A stretch of 64,000 bases of DNA from Puccinia triticina. Its lineage: Eukaryota; Basidiomycota; Pucciniomycetes; Pucciniales; Pucciniaceae. The stretch is taken from contig NC_070563.1 in the NCBI RefSeq assembly GCF_026914185.1, positions 7,151,001-7,215,000 of the forward strand. The letters are read 5' to 3'. Under the pieces are notes generated by a model that had not been told where the DNA came from, did not search any database, and saw only the letters and a list, made by a program, of their open reading frames with translations. Position 1 is the first letter of the stretch. Every line of letters begins with the position of its first letter. Of this stretch, positions 1 to 11,400 are shown one piece after another. Both the position numbers and the translations under genes were made by a program.

Positions 1-1560
1 CCTCTTGTGCATGAAACTGCCACCTGCTCCAAAGGTACAGGAATCATCTCGGGCAAGCAGGTAAATGTACCGTACTTGCGCATACTTGCGGTTTCTTCCG
101 CGGACCAAGCCGCTTGCTGGGAGACACCTTTGAACTCAGTGGGATGAATTTCCTTCCACTCCCCAGAATGACTTGTACAGCCAAACCCTAACTTAACAGA
201 AGTCTCCCCGAACTTAACAAGTCCCCTGCTGTGGGGTGCGCCAGCCATTTGGCTGGCTGGTCGGTTCGCGAAACGAGCCTCCCCGCAGGGGATAATTACT
301 GGAGGACTTCCCGCCAATCGGGGAACCCAGATTTTCCCAGATTTCGCAGGGAAATCTAGGCAGATCTAGGATCTGGGAAGATCGAGCCCAGATTTCCCCG
401 CAAAATCTGGAAAAATCTGGTTCCCAGATTGACGGGAAGTCCTCTACTTGCGCCTTAATTCGACAAACTCGCGTGATGAGTTTCCCACCTTTTGGTGGGA
501 GGAAACTTCATCCTCGAATTGCTCACTTTCCTCAAAACTTTGAGGATGTTTGGGCAGGGTTTATGGAAGAGCAGCATCTTCCTGTTCATCCAACTCAAAC
601 TCAGAAAACCTACATAACTTTGTGATTTTATGATGAGTTTTATAAAATCACACTTTGAACTTTTTTTTGCTCGATGGAGCGGTTTGAGCACCCCGCGCAC
701 ACCAAAACAAGTCCTCAAACATTGAAAAGTCATGCTTTTCAAAAATCACTATAAAAATAGTGAGGAGTCATAAAAAAAGGTACATAACACCAAAAGAAAG
801 ACAAGAAGCAGGCCTTTATGGCCTGCAAAAGGAATTCAGTCAAGACAAGGAAGGAAGCAGCTACAGGAGGAAGAAGACAAAATATACAGTTTTCCCGCAA
901 AATTGGGAAACTCATCACGCGGGAATTCCAACATGAGGTATAGGCCTCCACTGGCGTGGACAGCTCCGCTGCTTGCTTCCCCTCCCGCCCGGAGGCCTAG
1001 TTAAGCTTGAAGTCTCCCCTGGTGGGAGGCTTGCTGTGGCTGGCTGTGAAGCAGCAAACTGAACACAAGTGTACCCTCCTCAGGGGATCAACTTACACAA
1101 GTCCCAGCCTCCTGCGGGCTGTGCAGCGTTTGGCTGGTTGCAAAGCGACCCCCCCGGAGGGAGGGACTTGATTGCTATCACACAATTTTGGTGTGAGCAG
1201 TATTCAAGGTTTTGGTGGAGGCGACCTAGTTTGCCTCACCACTCCTTTGTCACATCAAGCATTCATTTTTGCTCTTGAGAAATTAAACATCTTCATATTT
1301 TTGGTTTTTATGGATTTTCTTTGTTACAAAATAATTCTTGGTTCTATTCAAAAAAAAATGATTTTTGACTTGGAGTCTCAGACCTGATATGACAGACCCC
1401 CTGTACAAGCATATCTTATGTTTAAAATCAGTTTCTCAGTCTGTAACAATCCTACAGATTTTCCCATATCATCTGTAAACTCAGCATACATGGGCATACT
1501 GTCAGTACATTAATAATTTGCCATCCATCCAAATTCCAATCAACTCAACGCAGCCACCCA
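1..1560. other. Non-coding, mosaic of decayed repeat ends
   Basis: No convincing gene. Around 183-295 and 960-1180 lie GC-rich blocks with the signature CTTAAC..AAGTCCC ... GGAGGGACTT, which resembles the ends of the MULE-like element found at 5893, 22583, 44036 and 57262. I read them as truncated or rearranged relatives. A small inverted-repeat element sits at 302-444. Short ORFs here show no recognisable domain. Confidence 0.5.
302..444. mobile_element. Small inverted-repeat element (MITE-like)
   Basis: The segment starts with gaggacttcccg and ends with cgggaagtcctc. The inverted match continues inward with scattered mismatches through an AACCAGATTTT-like block, so most of the element can fold on itself. 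No clear target duplication could be fixed. The same terminal motif (gggaagtcctcc) recurs near 8447-8457 just upstream of SUA5. Confidence 0.5.
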
Positions 1561-1627
1561 ACTTGCATATGGTTCCTCTTGACCAACACAAGGAGCTGAA
1601 GACTGAAGCGTTGAAAATACTGTACAC

Positions 1628-2660
1628 TTGCGAGTCATAAAGCTACTTGGCTTGACTCCAAAAAAGTACTTCCAGGTGTTCATCAATCAGAGCAACATTG
1701 AGATAGCATTAAGATGCCGCCTTTGGGTTGTCAAGACCAATGGCTGGGAATCAACTGAAAACTTGCTCAACTCAATTGGCAGATTGTTTTACTCTCATGA
1801 ACCCACTCAACCACTCCACTCAACCACTCTGGGATCAATTTATCTTAAATCAGGTATGTATTTGTTTTCAGATTTTTGATATCTTTGGCCGTTTTAATAT
1901 TCCACTCGCATTCTTTAATATACTCCTACTTGCAGGCCAAAAATGTTCTTCAGGTCAATAGGAAGCGCAAAAAACCCCGTGGATTATATTTTAACTTGAA
2001 TAAAATTTCCCCTGACTTTTTCACCAAAGAAAGTCTGGCCAAGAGGAATTCACAGATGATTCACAAAGAGCAGCCGTTCCTATATAATCTCATAAAATCA
2101 ATAATATTACACAAATCCAAAATCAACTCCAAAGAGCCAGACATACCGGATGATGAAGATAATCGCAAGGATGACAATTCTCTCTGTAGTTTTGGCAATG
2201 GAAAAATTGAATTGACTGAGGAATCCCAAGTGGCCATCAGGAATTATTGAGCTCATGTGGTATTGTGTTTTGACTAACTCTTGGACAAACAAGCAAATTG
2301 ATGACTTCAGTTATGGGGTTAAGCTGCACAGCAGCATGTTTTGCCTTTGGTTTTTGCCACCCACAGCGGCGAGGTGTGATATGTATCACATGCCTTGCTG
2401 TGATGAGCATTGGCAGCAATCTCACCATCACAACGACCATTACTGCAGCCTTTGGTTGATCTGTTGTCTCAACAAAGCACACAAATCTGAATCTTACAAT
2501 GGGTTTCCGGTCCTACACTCCGGATACAAAAGTTCACACCATTCAAATGGCCCTTGAGGGCCTGTCTTTTCCAGACATCCGACGGCTTTGTGGATGTTTG
2601 ATTTTGCGGCAGTCGTTCTCTTGATGGCTTGTCCTTTACCAAGAAACACATTGTGTGATC
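1628..2660 (+). pseudogene. Fragment of a multi-copy rust-type ORF family
   Basis: Two coding blocks are separated by what looks like an intron. The first (about 1628-1800) reads LGLTPKKYFQVF and later GWESTENLLNSIGRLF. The second (about 1940-2250) reads PRGLYFNLNKISPDFF and later EQPFLYNLI. The same modules, in the same order, occur at 59358-59845 in this window, which supports a real gene family. The start is missing and the reading frame closes at 2250; weaker coding-like sequence continues to about 2660 in another frame. I recall this module order from large uncharacterised families in rust genomes; its function is unknown and it may be transposon-derived. Confidence 0.5.
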
Positions 2661-2889
2661 AAGGACCCGGATAGTTACAAAACCCGCGGCTGACCGGCGG
2701 AGCTATCAAGAGAAGACTGTGTCTTCATGATTGAACTTGTCTGGCTCAAACCCGGGTTATTCCTGCATGAGATTTGGGAGAAACTGTACGGCTTGACCAA
2801 AGTATTGCTCAGCACCGCAGGCATTCACCGGAACCTTGTCAAGCATTTGTCAATCCAAGTTTATTAAAGCCTCTGAATCACAAAACAAA

Positions 2890-3010
2890 AATTCAAGGGT
2901 TTCCCCTACAAATATCCAAAAAAATTTTAAAAAAAAATCAAGGGTTTCCCCTCTACAACTTCCAGAAAAAAAAACATCAAGGGTTTTCCCTCTACAAATG
3001 CCAAAACAAC
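2890..3010 (+). repeat. Imperfect tandem repeat, three copies
   Basis: The motif TCAAGGGTTTCCC followed by CTACAA recurs three times at roughly 45-55 base spacing, separated by A-rich runs. No coding role is visible. Confidence 0.6.
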
Positions 3011-3760
3011 AAAAAAACATAATTTTACAACAAAAAAAATACAGCTATAACCTGCAACCAGCCACCTAACATCAGCAAGCTGATGCACCGTGGCCCACTG
3101 TCCATCCCTGTCTAGCAGGGTTAAAAAACAGTGAGAGGATGACCCCCAGCGCGCCGCATTGAAGGCATTTTGCAAAGGGGGGCCAATGAGTTTAGCCCCT
3201 CAAACTGCGCAAGTGCAACAGCGGAGGGGGTGAGGACAAACCACACGCTGGAAGTACAGCGGCAGAGGACGCCCTGGGGATTATCCAAACTCAAGGGCAC
3301 CTCTTTTTATACACGTTCCAGTTCCCCCAGCAAACTCACATTGGCTTCCTCGACTTGGCCCTGCATGCCAAGTGCATATCCTTGGCGACGATGCCACCGC
3401 CACGCCGCTGATGCATCTTTGAACCGCGCGGCAGTGACTTCATATGGATGTAACCTACACACCCGGACAAATCGGGCAAAGCCGCGGCGCCATGAGGGCG
3501 CCGGGGCTGTACAGGCGCCAGATTGGCGTCACGGTGATAGGGGGCGGGGCGCCCAAGGCCAGGTGGCGTCAGGACCCACATCAGGTTGTTGTAAGCCACG
3601 CTGGGCGCCTTCGGGTCGCCCGTCCCGCAGGCCAACCCGTCGTGATGGTCGGGCAGGCTTCATTCCCTTGCGCTGCGGTGGCGCTGCCAACATGGGGCAA
3701 CAGTGGGTCGATTCAATTCAATACGATACTGGCCCAAATTCCATATCAAATTGACCCACG
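3010..3760. other. No gene recognised; GC-rich stretch
   Basis: The stretch is GC-rich, especially 3370-3700, with overlapping ORFs on both strands that look like composition artefacts. It abuts the hAT transposase fragment and may be the decayed subterminal region of that element. Confidence 0.4.
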
Positions 3761-4383
3761 TTACCCGGGCATATCGTTATCGGCAGCAGTAACGGCATTT
3801 TGTGTCATTGAGAAGTACTTGGCTGAAGCTATGGAGTGTGAGACACTCAAACTCGCCACTATTCTTCATCCGTGCTACCGGATGGATGTCTTCGAACTTG
3901 TGTATGGATTGGACAGTGCCGAGGTCAAGGAGTGCATCAAACTCATCAATTCCCAGCTCTTGGAATACAGAAAGAAATTAGTGGTTGCCGCTCCTCAACC
4001 CAACATCACTATCATTGGAGAATTGCTGGAATCAGAGGCAGAGCCATCCTCTTTCATGGCTTGCTTGGCATCCCTGAGGACTCAAAAGCCCTTAACTCCA
4101 CACAAGAAGGAAGGCCAACTGCACCACCTATCCATCACTCTCCCAGATGGCACGCGCATACCTTGGTTGCTCCGGGAGTTGATGCGCAGTGGAGCGATTG
4201 TTTTTGGCTGCTTCCGATGTTTGCAGCAGTAGGCGAGGTGGCCTACTCCCTTCAACCATGTCGCGCTGCGTCAGAAGTTTGATGTGGTTGAGGGAGCAGG
4301 TTCCTCTCACGGGTGACTTTGATGAGGCCGGAAAAGCATTGGCCGCTCTGGTGCCTGCACCCAAGAGGAATGTGGGTGCTTGA
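3760..4383 (+). pseudogene. hAT transposase C-terminal fragment, frameshifted
   Basis: The first part, in one frame, reads KLATILHPCYRMDVFELVYG, the region preceding the dimerisation domain in hAT transposases. After at least one frame change, 4189-4383 reads ERLFLAASDVCSSRRGGLLP and then CVRSLMWLREQVPL, matching the hAT C-terminal dimerisation block (consensus ER.FS...R..L). Nothing upstream encodes the BED finger or catalytic core, so this is a truncated, inactive remnant. Confidence 0.6.
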
Positions 4384-5880
4384 ATACCACCCTGTTTATG
4401 TACATATCTTTTGTTACCAATAACGGGTAACAAACCCTTATCCTGATATGATATTGTAACAAGACATCTAGCTACCTCTAGCCGTAAAAAAATCATAACG
4501 CGCCCAAAAGAAAAGCTTGAAAAAAGCAAACTAGCGGTACCGCACCACCGTTACCAGTAACGGTAGCAGTAACGCGCAAAAACACAATACGTTACCGTTA
4601 CGATGCCGTTACTGGCATCGTAACTACCGGTCTTGCATCAAAGGGTCGCCCCCAGGCCGCCAACCTGCCCCGCTCGCTGGAGTGGCAACACAGTGAGGCT
4701 TCCGGCCCCACAGCGCGGGCGAGCCGGCCGGTTGGCCACCTAATGACACTGGTCATCGACCTCGCATGCCCGCCGTTTAAGGCCCGCGACCTCTCTGTAA
4801 ATGCGACAAAACATCCGAGGAAGGCTTGGATCAAAAATGCTCGCCATCCGCGGCGCTGAGAAGCGCATGACATAAGGCCGGCGGCGCTCTCAACGGGGTC
4901 CCTATGATCATGGGAACGCCGGAGAACTTTCTGGCGCTTCAAGCACACAACCAGCAACCAGCACGTTGGCATCTACGAAAACTTTGACGGCAAACCACTT
5001 GATGACTCTGTTGGATTCCTTATCTTAGGATCCCAATTGTCCTTCATGGTCCAGCCGCCCAATCCACTCCTCCAACTTTGCTGATCAATTTTTACAGCTA
5101 TAATTTCATATATCTCTCATTCCAAATTGTTACTACCCATTCAAATAAAGACCTTGTCTTATTGATGATTGAGTATTGCTGATTAAACTATACAGTTTAT
5201 CAATTTAAAAAGCTTAAAATTTTTGTGACAGGTATTTAGCTCTTCACTGAGACAAATGTCATAGGAGTTTCTGAGCTAGGTACATGATTTTATACAAAGT
5301 GATAAAATCATCTTTAATGTGAGGTACATCCTCAAGAAAATGGGTACTAAAGTTTTTCAAATTCCAATTGTGAAACCCTGGAAAGACAAATGATGCTTGT
5401 CAATTGTGGATAATGCAAGTTACAGTCAAACCTATCAAACCACATTCTTGTTTAAGGCAGTAACTCTCCAAACCCCACACTCATTTGGGTCCACCAAAAT
5501 TAAATTTTGGTGTGTAGCTAACTCTTGAAACCACATAACCTGCCTAACCACATAGCAAATTCTGTCCACAAGGGTTTGGGGTTTCAAGTTTTTGACTGTA
5601 TTCATGCTTAAGGCATAGTTTTTGGCACCAAAGACAGATCAACCTGGATGAAAAATATCTCAAAACCCTCTGTAAATTCATAATTCAAAAACATGGACAC
5701 ATGAACTACTGCCACAGAGTAAGGAGATGAGCTGGGCACCTGGTCCCTGCAGCAGCGCAGCCGCCTTTTCCTCTAGTTACTCTAAAAAAACCAGAAACAA
5801 AAAACATTTGGAAGAGTCTTGTTGCTAAATACTTGTTCATGGAGTGGATGGAATTTTATCCAGCCAAGTTTTTGGTCTTT
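4384..5880. other. Intergenic; GTTAC-rich repeats then AT-rich DNA
   Basis: Between about 4410 and 4630 the motifs GTTACCGTTAC, CCGTTACCAGTAACGG and ATGCCGTTACTGGCAT form several short palindromes. 4640-4970 is GC-rich with no recognisable protein. 4980-5880 is AT-rich and I see nothing in it. Confidence 0.5.
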
Positions 5881-5892
5881 ACAGGTGTGTAG

Positions 5893-6663
5893 CTAGCTTA
5901 ACAAAGCCACTCAAACGGAGGTCCGGGGGACCCGCGCGGAGCGCTCTCCGTAGGAGAGGCTTACTTGCTATCCCTCAATTTTGGCAGGAGCAGAAGGGAT
6001 ATTCAGTGCAAAAAATAAAAATACAGCCCTATAAATTGTAATAAAAACAATAAAAGAAAACTGAATAGACAGTCTTGTAGCCTTGATAAATGCACAAATT
6101 TTGACCCCTGTTCTAGCCTCTCAATCCAAAGACTGCACTCCCTAGTGGCGAAAGTGTTCAGGAATCTGGTCAAGGCAGCAAAACAAAATCCCAAACCATG
6201 TCATAAGTTTGGAAGATCCATGTGTGGATCCACATTTGGCCAGAGGGAAGCACAGTGGTGATCTCTGCTTTGTACATACAATGTGTCAATTTACATACAA
6301 CCTAGAAAGCATGCAGATTTTTTGGTCCACAAGATCTACAAGCAATACAGCCTTGTGAATCCTTGTGCAGATCCATTTCTTGAGAAGTCACTTTTCAAAA
6401 ATTTATTAAAAATACATTGATGGTGATACAAAAATTCTGAGGAGACGGACTTGTAGAGGAGATGTCAAAGGGTCAGAAAGGTGTGGCTCAGACCTTTGGA
6501 GGTGCTGGGGGCAGAGCTATTAAGAAGTTAAAAAACCTTACAGCCATTTGGTACTTTCTGCTCCCCTATGAACTTGGGGATAATATGCAAGTCCCTCCCT
6601 GCGGGAGGGGCCGCTTTGCAGCCAGCCACAGCGAGCCTCCCACCAGGGGGACTTTTAAGTTAG
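5893..6663 (+). mobile_element. MULE-like non-autonomous element, copy A
   Basis: The left end is CTAGCTTAACaAAGCC and the right end is AAGTTAG, whose reverse complement CTAACTT matches the left terminus. It is flanked by a perfect 9-bp direct repeat GGTGTGTAG (5884-5892 and 6664-6672). The left GC block (5893-5970) and right GC block (6585-6663, gggaggggccgctttgcagcc) match copies B, C and D. A 9-bp TSD is typical of Mutator-like elements. No transposase is encoded. Confidence 0.85.
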
Positions 6664-6672
6664 GGTGTGTAG

Positions 6673-7037
6673 ATCCACCCGATTGTTTTTTTTTTTGCTC
6701 CCAAAGAGTACACCACAGGTGAAGTTTTAAAGTTTGAATCCAGTAAAAATACTGGAGGGCAAGAAAAACCAAAAAGCGATCGGAATGCTTCCGGTGTGGT
6801 CAAAGGACCGGAATCATTCCGATTGCAATTCGGGTTAAACCCAAACCTGAAAAGATGGGTCTGCGCCGGAATGAAGTCGGAATTCATTCGACTTCATTCC
6901 AGGAAACAGACCGGAATCTCATTCCGGTTTCTTTCCTGGATTTTCCCTGGAATAGTTTTGTATACGACCGGGCAAGCCCCACAAATGCAGCCTTATATCC
7001 ACTAATCACACACCTGACTGCATGGTGTGTCTAGCAT
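6673..7037. other. Intergenic with GGAAT/ATTCC palindromes
   Basis: Positions 6770-6940 are rich in GGAATCATTCCG, CGGAATTCATTCG and similar short inverted motifs. Related CGGAAT motifs appear at 7320-7385. This is probably an old foldback remnant, but its ends could not be defined. Confidence 0.35.
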
Positions 7038-7040
7038 ATA

Positions 7041-7196
7041 CACTACGGGCAAATAGGTGTCGTTGCAGCCCGCAGCGTCACCTGACGTTTCATTTGGGGT
7101 TGCGGCCGCAGTGACTGCGCCTACTTGCGCAGTCACGCGGGCTTGCAATGACAGGGTGACGCTGCATCCCGCAGCGACAGCTACATGCCTGTAGTG
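7041..7196. mobile_element. Small CACTA-type MITE
   Basis: The ends are CACTACGGGCAAATAGGTGTC on the left and, reverse-complemented, CACTACAGGCATGTAGCTGTC on the right; the imperfect inverted repeat runs about 45 bp through GCAGCGTCACC. It is flanked by ATA (7038-7040 and 7197-7199). CACTA termini with 3-bp TSDs are the hallmark of the CMC/EnSpm superfamily. It has no coding capacity. Confidence 0.7.
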
Positions 7197-7509
7197 ATAG
7201 TGGTCAAGCAGCTCCTGTGGGGTGGATCAGCCAGATGGTGCTGGTTCGATTCCCCTTTTGTTTGACCAGTTGCCCACTCTCATTTTTGAGCCTTCAGCAG
7301 ACCGCGCCAACCCGTCACCATTCCGAATAGCCATCGAAAGCAATTCGGAATGGGGTTGGCAATCCGAAATAAATTCGGAATCCCATCCAGTAAACCGCTG
7401 GTTTCCTTTCTGGAGAATCGCCGACCGTCAATGGACGGTCCGCCCTTGCAGGCGGGCCAACCGAAAGCATTTCGGTGGGCGATCGAAATAATTTCGACGC
7501 GCTTCACCC

Positions 7510-8345
7510 ATGGTGTACACAACCCTCTTGATGGCCGGTATAGACCGGTCATCGAGAGGACACAGCCCACTCGATGACCGGCCTGTACCTCGAGAGGACA
7601 CATCCCTCTCAATGGCCGGTGGCGGCGGTACAGACCGGTCATCAAGAGTACAGACCCCTCTCGATGGCCGGTACGGACCGGTCATTGAGAGGGTACAGTG
7701 TCCTCTCGATAACCGGTACAGATGTGTCCTCTGTACCAGTCATCGAGAGGACACATGCCTCTCGATGACCGGTGGGTAGGACATCAAGAGGACACAACGC
7801 CGGTCATCGAGAGGACTCAAGCCTCTCGATGGCCGGTACAGATGTACCCCCTCGATGACCGGCACAGATCTGCCAGAGGGTGGTGCCCTCTCTCTCGATG
7901 GCTGGTCTGTACCGGCCATCGAGAGGGATGTGTCCTCTCGAGGTACAGGCCGGTCATCAAGTGGGCTATGTCCTCGCGATGACCGGTCTATACCGGCCAT
8001 CGAGAGGGTTGTGTACTCTCGATGGCCGGTCTCGACCGGGCATCTAGAGGGTTGCGTACTCTCGATGGCCGGTCTATACCGGGCATTGAGAGGGTTGAAT
8101 CCTCTCGATGACCGGTACAGACCGGGCATCAAGGTTGCGTACTCTCGATGGCCGGTCTGTACCGGGCATCAAGGTTGCGTACTCTCGATGGCCGGGGCAT
8201 CGAGAGGGTTGAGTCCCCTCGACGATCGGTCTGTACCGGGCATCAAGAGGGTTGTGTACTCTGGATGGCCGGTACAGACCAGCTATCGGGAGGGTTGTGT
8301 ACTCTCGATGACCGGTCTGTACCGGCCATCGAGAGGGATGTTCTG
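7510..8345. repeat. Palindromic minisatellite array 1
   Basis: The array is a run of degenerate units about 46 bases long. Most contain an inverted pair such as CTCGATGGCCGGT...ACCGGCCATCGAG, separated by a few bases (often CTGT or CAGA). Spacers read gggttgtgtact or gaggacacatcc. Neighbouring units occur in both orientations. ORFs across it on both strands are artefacts of the repeat. The array ends about 170 bases upstream of the predicted SUA5 start. Confidence 0.85.
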
Positions 8346-8511
8346 GTTTGATCTAGCTGCTGAAAAGTGCTTGTAAAACCAGGGTGTAAAAATCTGGCTT
8401 TACAAGTGCCAAATCTGACTTTACACGGCCGTGTAAATCGAAGGGAAGTCCTCCCCATCCAGCTGGGCCCCACGAAACAACGCTTCAGGACTCGTTGGAG
8501 CTCATCACACA

Positions 8512-9813
8512 ATGCAAGGCGTGCTCTGCTATTCGCCAGGTAGTCAGTAACATTCTACTCAATATCCTCCTCTCTCTGATAACACCCGGGATATACTGAC
8601 TTATTCCACATGCTTCAACTATCCCTGAACGTCCACAGCTATTCAATCGGCTGCCGAAGTGATCCGATCCGAGGATGTCGTTGCTTTTCCGACCGAGACT
8701 GTTTATGGCCTCGGTGCTTCGGCACTCTCCTCGACGGCCGTCTCGAAGATCTTTAGAGCTAAGGGGAGACCATCAGATAATCCACTAATCGTTCACGTCT
8801 GCTCACTAGATCTCCTCAAAACATTCTTACCGCCTGATTGGGCATTTCCAGCCACCTACGAAGCCTTGATCGAACGCTTTTGGCCTGGTCCTCTCACTCT
8901 TTTGGTGCCCACCACATCGCCCGCTCAACCCACCTCTCCGATCTCCAGCTTAGTCACCTGCGGATTGCCAACAGTGGCTGTGCGGATGCCGGCCCACCCC
9001 ATCTCGAGAGCGCTGATTGCTGCCAGCGGCGTTCCGATCGCTGCACCATCGGCCAACCTCAGTGGCCGGCCCAGTCCGACGACCGCCGAACACGTCGCAA
9101 GAGATATGAAGACGAAGATTTCAATGATACTTGATGGGGGTCCATGTCAGGTTGGCGTTGAGAGCACGGTGGTCGATGGATTGAACCCGGACGGCCGACT
9201 GAGGATCCTCAGATTGGGTGGATTGAGCGTCGAAGACATCGAAGCTTGCTTGATTGGAGCCGGCCTTAGTCACTGTGATGGGACACCAATCCTTGCCGGA
9301 GTTTACAATCGGGATTATCGCGACAAGGAGTTGGAGGTCAAGCCAACAACCCCGGGAATGAAGTACAAACACTACGCGCCCCATGCCAAGGTGGTTATCC
9401 TAGATCCAGTCTCGCCACCAAGCTCAAGCACCGATGGACACCAATCACTCAGCGGGGTCAACGAGCTGGTATCTGGATTGTGCGGGGACAATTCAGACAG
9501 TTCGAAAGGCTTGCGGATCGGGCTGATGCTCATCGATGACAGTCAGCTCCACAAATCATTTATCAGATGTGCGAACTCGAAGACATACTACCATCACCAG
9601 TTTTGTTATTCGAACCTTGGACCAGAAACCCAACCAGTTATCAGCGCTCAACGTCTCTTTGCAGCTCTCAGACATCTCGACGAAGACCTGCGAGTGGATA
9701 TCATCTATGTCGAGCGTCTTGCTGAAGTAGGATTGGGCGCCACTGTCATGGAAAGGCTCAGGAAGGCCAGCGGTCAATCGTCTCTCGTATCCATCAGTGT
9801 ATCCAATCCATAA
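8512..9813 (+). CDS. SUA5: Threonylcarbamoyl-AMP synthase, Sua5 family
   Basis: The enzyme makes threonylcarbamoyl-AMP from threonine, bicarbonate and ATP, the first step of t6A37 formation in ANN-decoding tRNAs. The YrdC-type N-terminal domain is clear: VAFPTETVYGLGA, KGRPSDNPLIVH, PSANLSGRPSPTTAEHV and GVESTVVDG. The linker TTPGMKYKHYAPHAKV and a C-terminal Sua5 domain follow. The long ORF opens only at codons after 8638, so I infer a first exon 8512-8539 (ATG, nine codons plus one base), an intron 8540-8638 (GT...CACAG) and a second exon 8639-9813. This gives 400 residues, near the usual eukaryotic length. The start is an inference; the domain call is firm. It appears intact and single-copy, between repeat blocks. 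Confidence 0.93.
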
Positions 9814-10860
9814 CTGTGATGCTTGTCGTCAACTTTTTGGGTCACTCGGATTCCTCCTTTTGTTCATGATTTATCCTTTTCAAGATGTAGACTTTTGCGT
9901 CCTTTGATACCCTTATTTTTCTTCTTGTTTTCTTTTTTAAACCCCTTACAAACAATGAAGCATTCCTTTTTGAGGAGAAAATAGGTGGTTTCATGATAAG
10001 CATTTTCCCTTCCCGCGGCACTAAATTTCTTTACTCGCGGGTGACATACTTGCTTAAAAATTTGGTGTGAAGTCCCGCAAGAAATTGCCACAAGCATCCT
10101 CATAATGATACTTGCAAGCGCTCAAACACCTTCCCGGGTTTCCTTATTGTGAAACCCCCTGATGAGTATGAGGTATCTTCCAATGTCCTTCTTGATAGTT
10201 TGTTGCTCTCATTTTTCTAGGCAATCAAAAACAATTCCATGTTCATTGGTTTCCTGCAAGTTGTTACTGCAAGCTGCAATCCCCGGGAGTTGTTTAAGCA
10301 AGCCCTTGCTCTTACACTCCCCAGAAATTCAAGTTGGAATCTTAAACCCGTTCCTCTTTGTCTTCAGGTCTACCAAGGAAGTTATGGGACATTATTCATG
10401 ATGAACATCCAAGTAAAAAGCTTTTAAACCAACTGGATGGATGTCTGTTGATTTTGGAGTCTTGACAAAATGGCGGCCAATGTGAAGCTCTGTTGCGCTG
10501 TGCGCAGCTCAGGTTGCATGCATGTTGGGAAGAATGAACATTCCAACCAATCATAGCATGCAGATATTGGCCATGGCATGTGCTATGACTTGCTGATCCT
10601 AATGCTCAAACCTGTTTCTCTTTTGAACAACAATACTTGCAATACCAACCATCACGCCTGCAGCTTCCAAGCCATCACAAGCTGACTGGCATTGTCTGGA
10701 CTCCAGAATCTCCCTGAGAACACAATTCTAAAACACATTGGCAATTTGACTGGGTAAGCCTTTGACATATCAAACATTTGAGTAAAAATTATACATACCA
10801 TATCCATGACACCAATCCCTGTGTTCTTATTGCCTTGCTTTATAGGACCACAGTACCAGC
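9814..10860. other. Intergenic; no supported gene
   Basis: After SUA5 the sequence turns AT-rich. Around 10225-10425 a short stretch reads NPRELFKQALALTLP in one plus frame, which may be a fragment of a repeated ORF family, but no start, stop or domain supports it. Confidence 0.4.
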
Positions 10861-10865
10861 TGAAG

Positions 10866-11400
10866 CATTTAAAATTTTATCCTCATTTACTCTGCAGAAA
10901 TTCCCCTCTGGTATGAAAAGTTTCTGATTTGTCACCCTATTGTACGCATGTACAATAGGGTGACAAATCACCCACTTTTCAGACCAAAGGTGAATTTTTG
11001 CCAATTAAATGAGGGTGACACGGTTTGGAAAAAATTCAGCTGGACATTTCCCTCTGGTCTGGAAAGTGTGTGACTTTTGTGTGATTTGTCACTCTATTGT
11101 ACTAGGGGGACAAATCACACACCTTTCAGACCAGAGGGACATGTCCAGCTGAATTGTGTTTCCTCTCTGGTCTGAAAAATTTGTAATTTGTCACCCTATT
11201 GTACGCGCGTACAATAGGGTGACAAATCAGGCAGTTTTCATACCAGAGGGGGATTTCTGACGAGTGAATGAGGGTAAAATTTAATGAAAAATTAGTGTAA
11301 ATGCCCTGATGGAATGTGATTTGTCATCCTATTGTACGTGCGTACAGTAGGGTGACAAATTACGCATTTTTTAGAACAGAGGGGCATTTGCAGCTGAGTG
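10866..11400. repeat. Nested foldback cluster with four ~45-bp palindromes
   Basis: The palindrome TTTGTCACCCTATTGTACG / CGTACAATAGGGTGACAAA occurs at about 10925-10970, 11187-11230 and 11314-11362, with a degenerate version at 11085-11127. Flanking CCTCTGGTMTGAAAA / TTTTCAKACCAGAGG segments are also inverted. The outer arms 10866-10970 and 11187-11290 match each other inverted, from AAATTTTAYCCTCATT inward, and an inner hairpin spans 11034-11155. No ORF is present. Confidence 0.75.

Noticed and set aside
4598..4972. Minus-strand ORF of 124 codons
   Set aside because: GC-rich composition, overlapping palindromes, no domain; probably transposon end sequence.
7199..7266. tRNA gene near 7.2 kb (B-box-like GGTTCGATTCC and 7-base pairing ends)
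   Set aside because: The D and anticodon arms do not form and the T-stem does not pair; length is too short.
7280..8376. ORFs reading TGLYRPSRG-type repeats across array 1
   Set aside because: Open in several frames on both strands because of the palindromic repeat; no start context, domain or exon structure.
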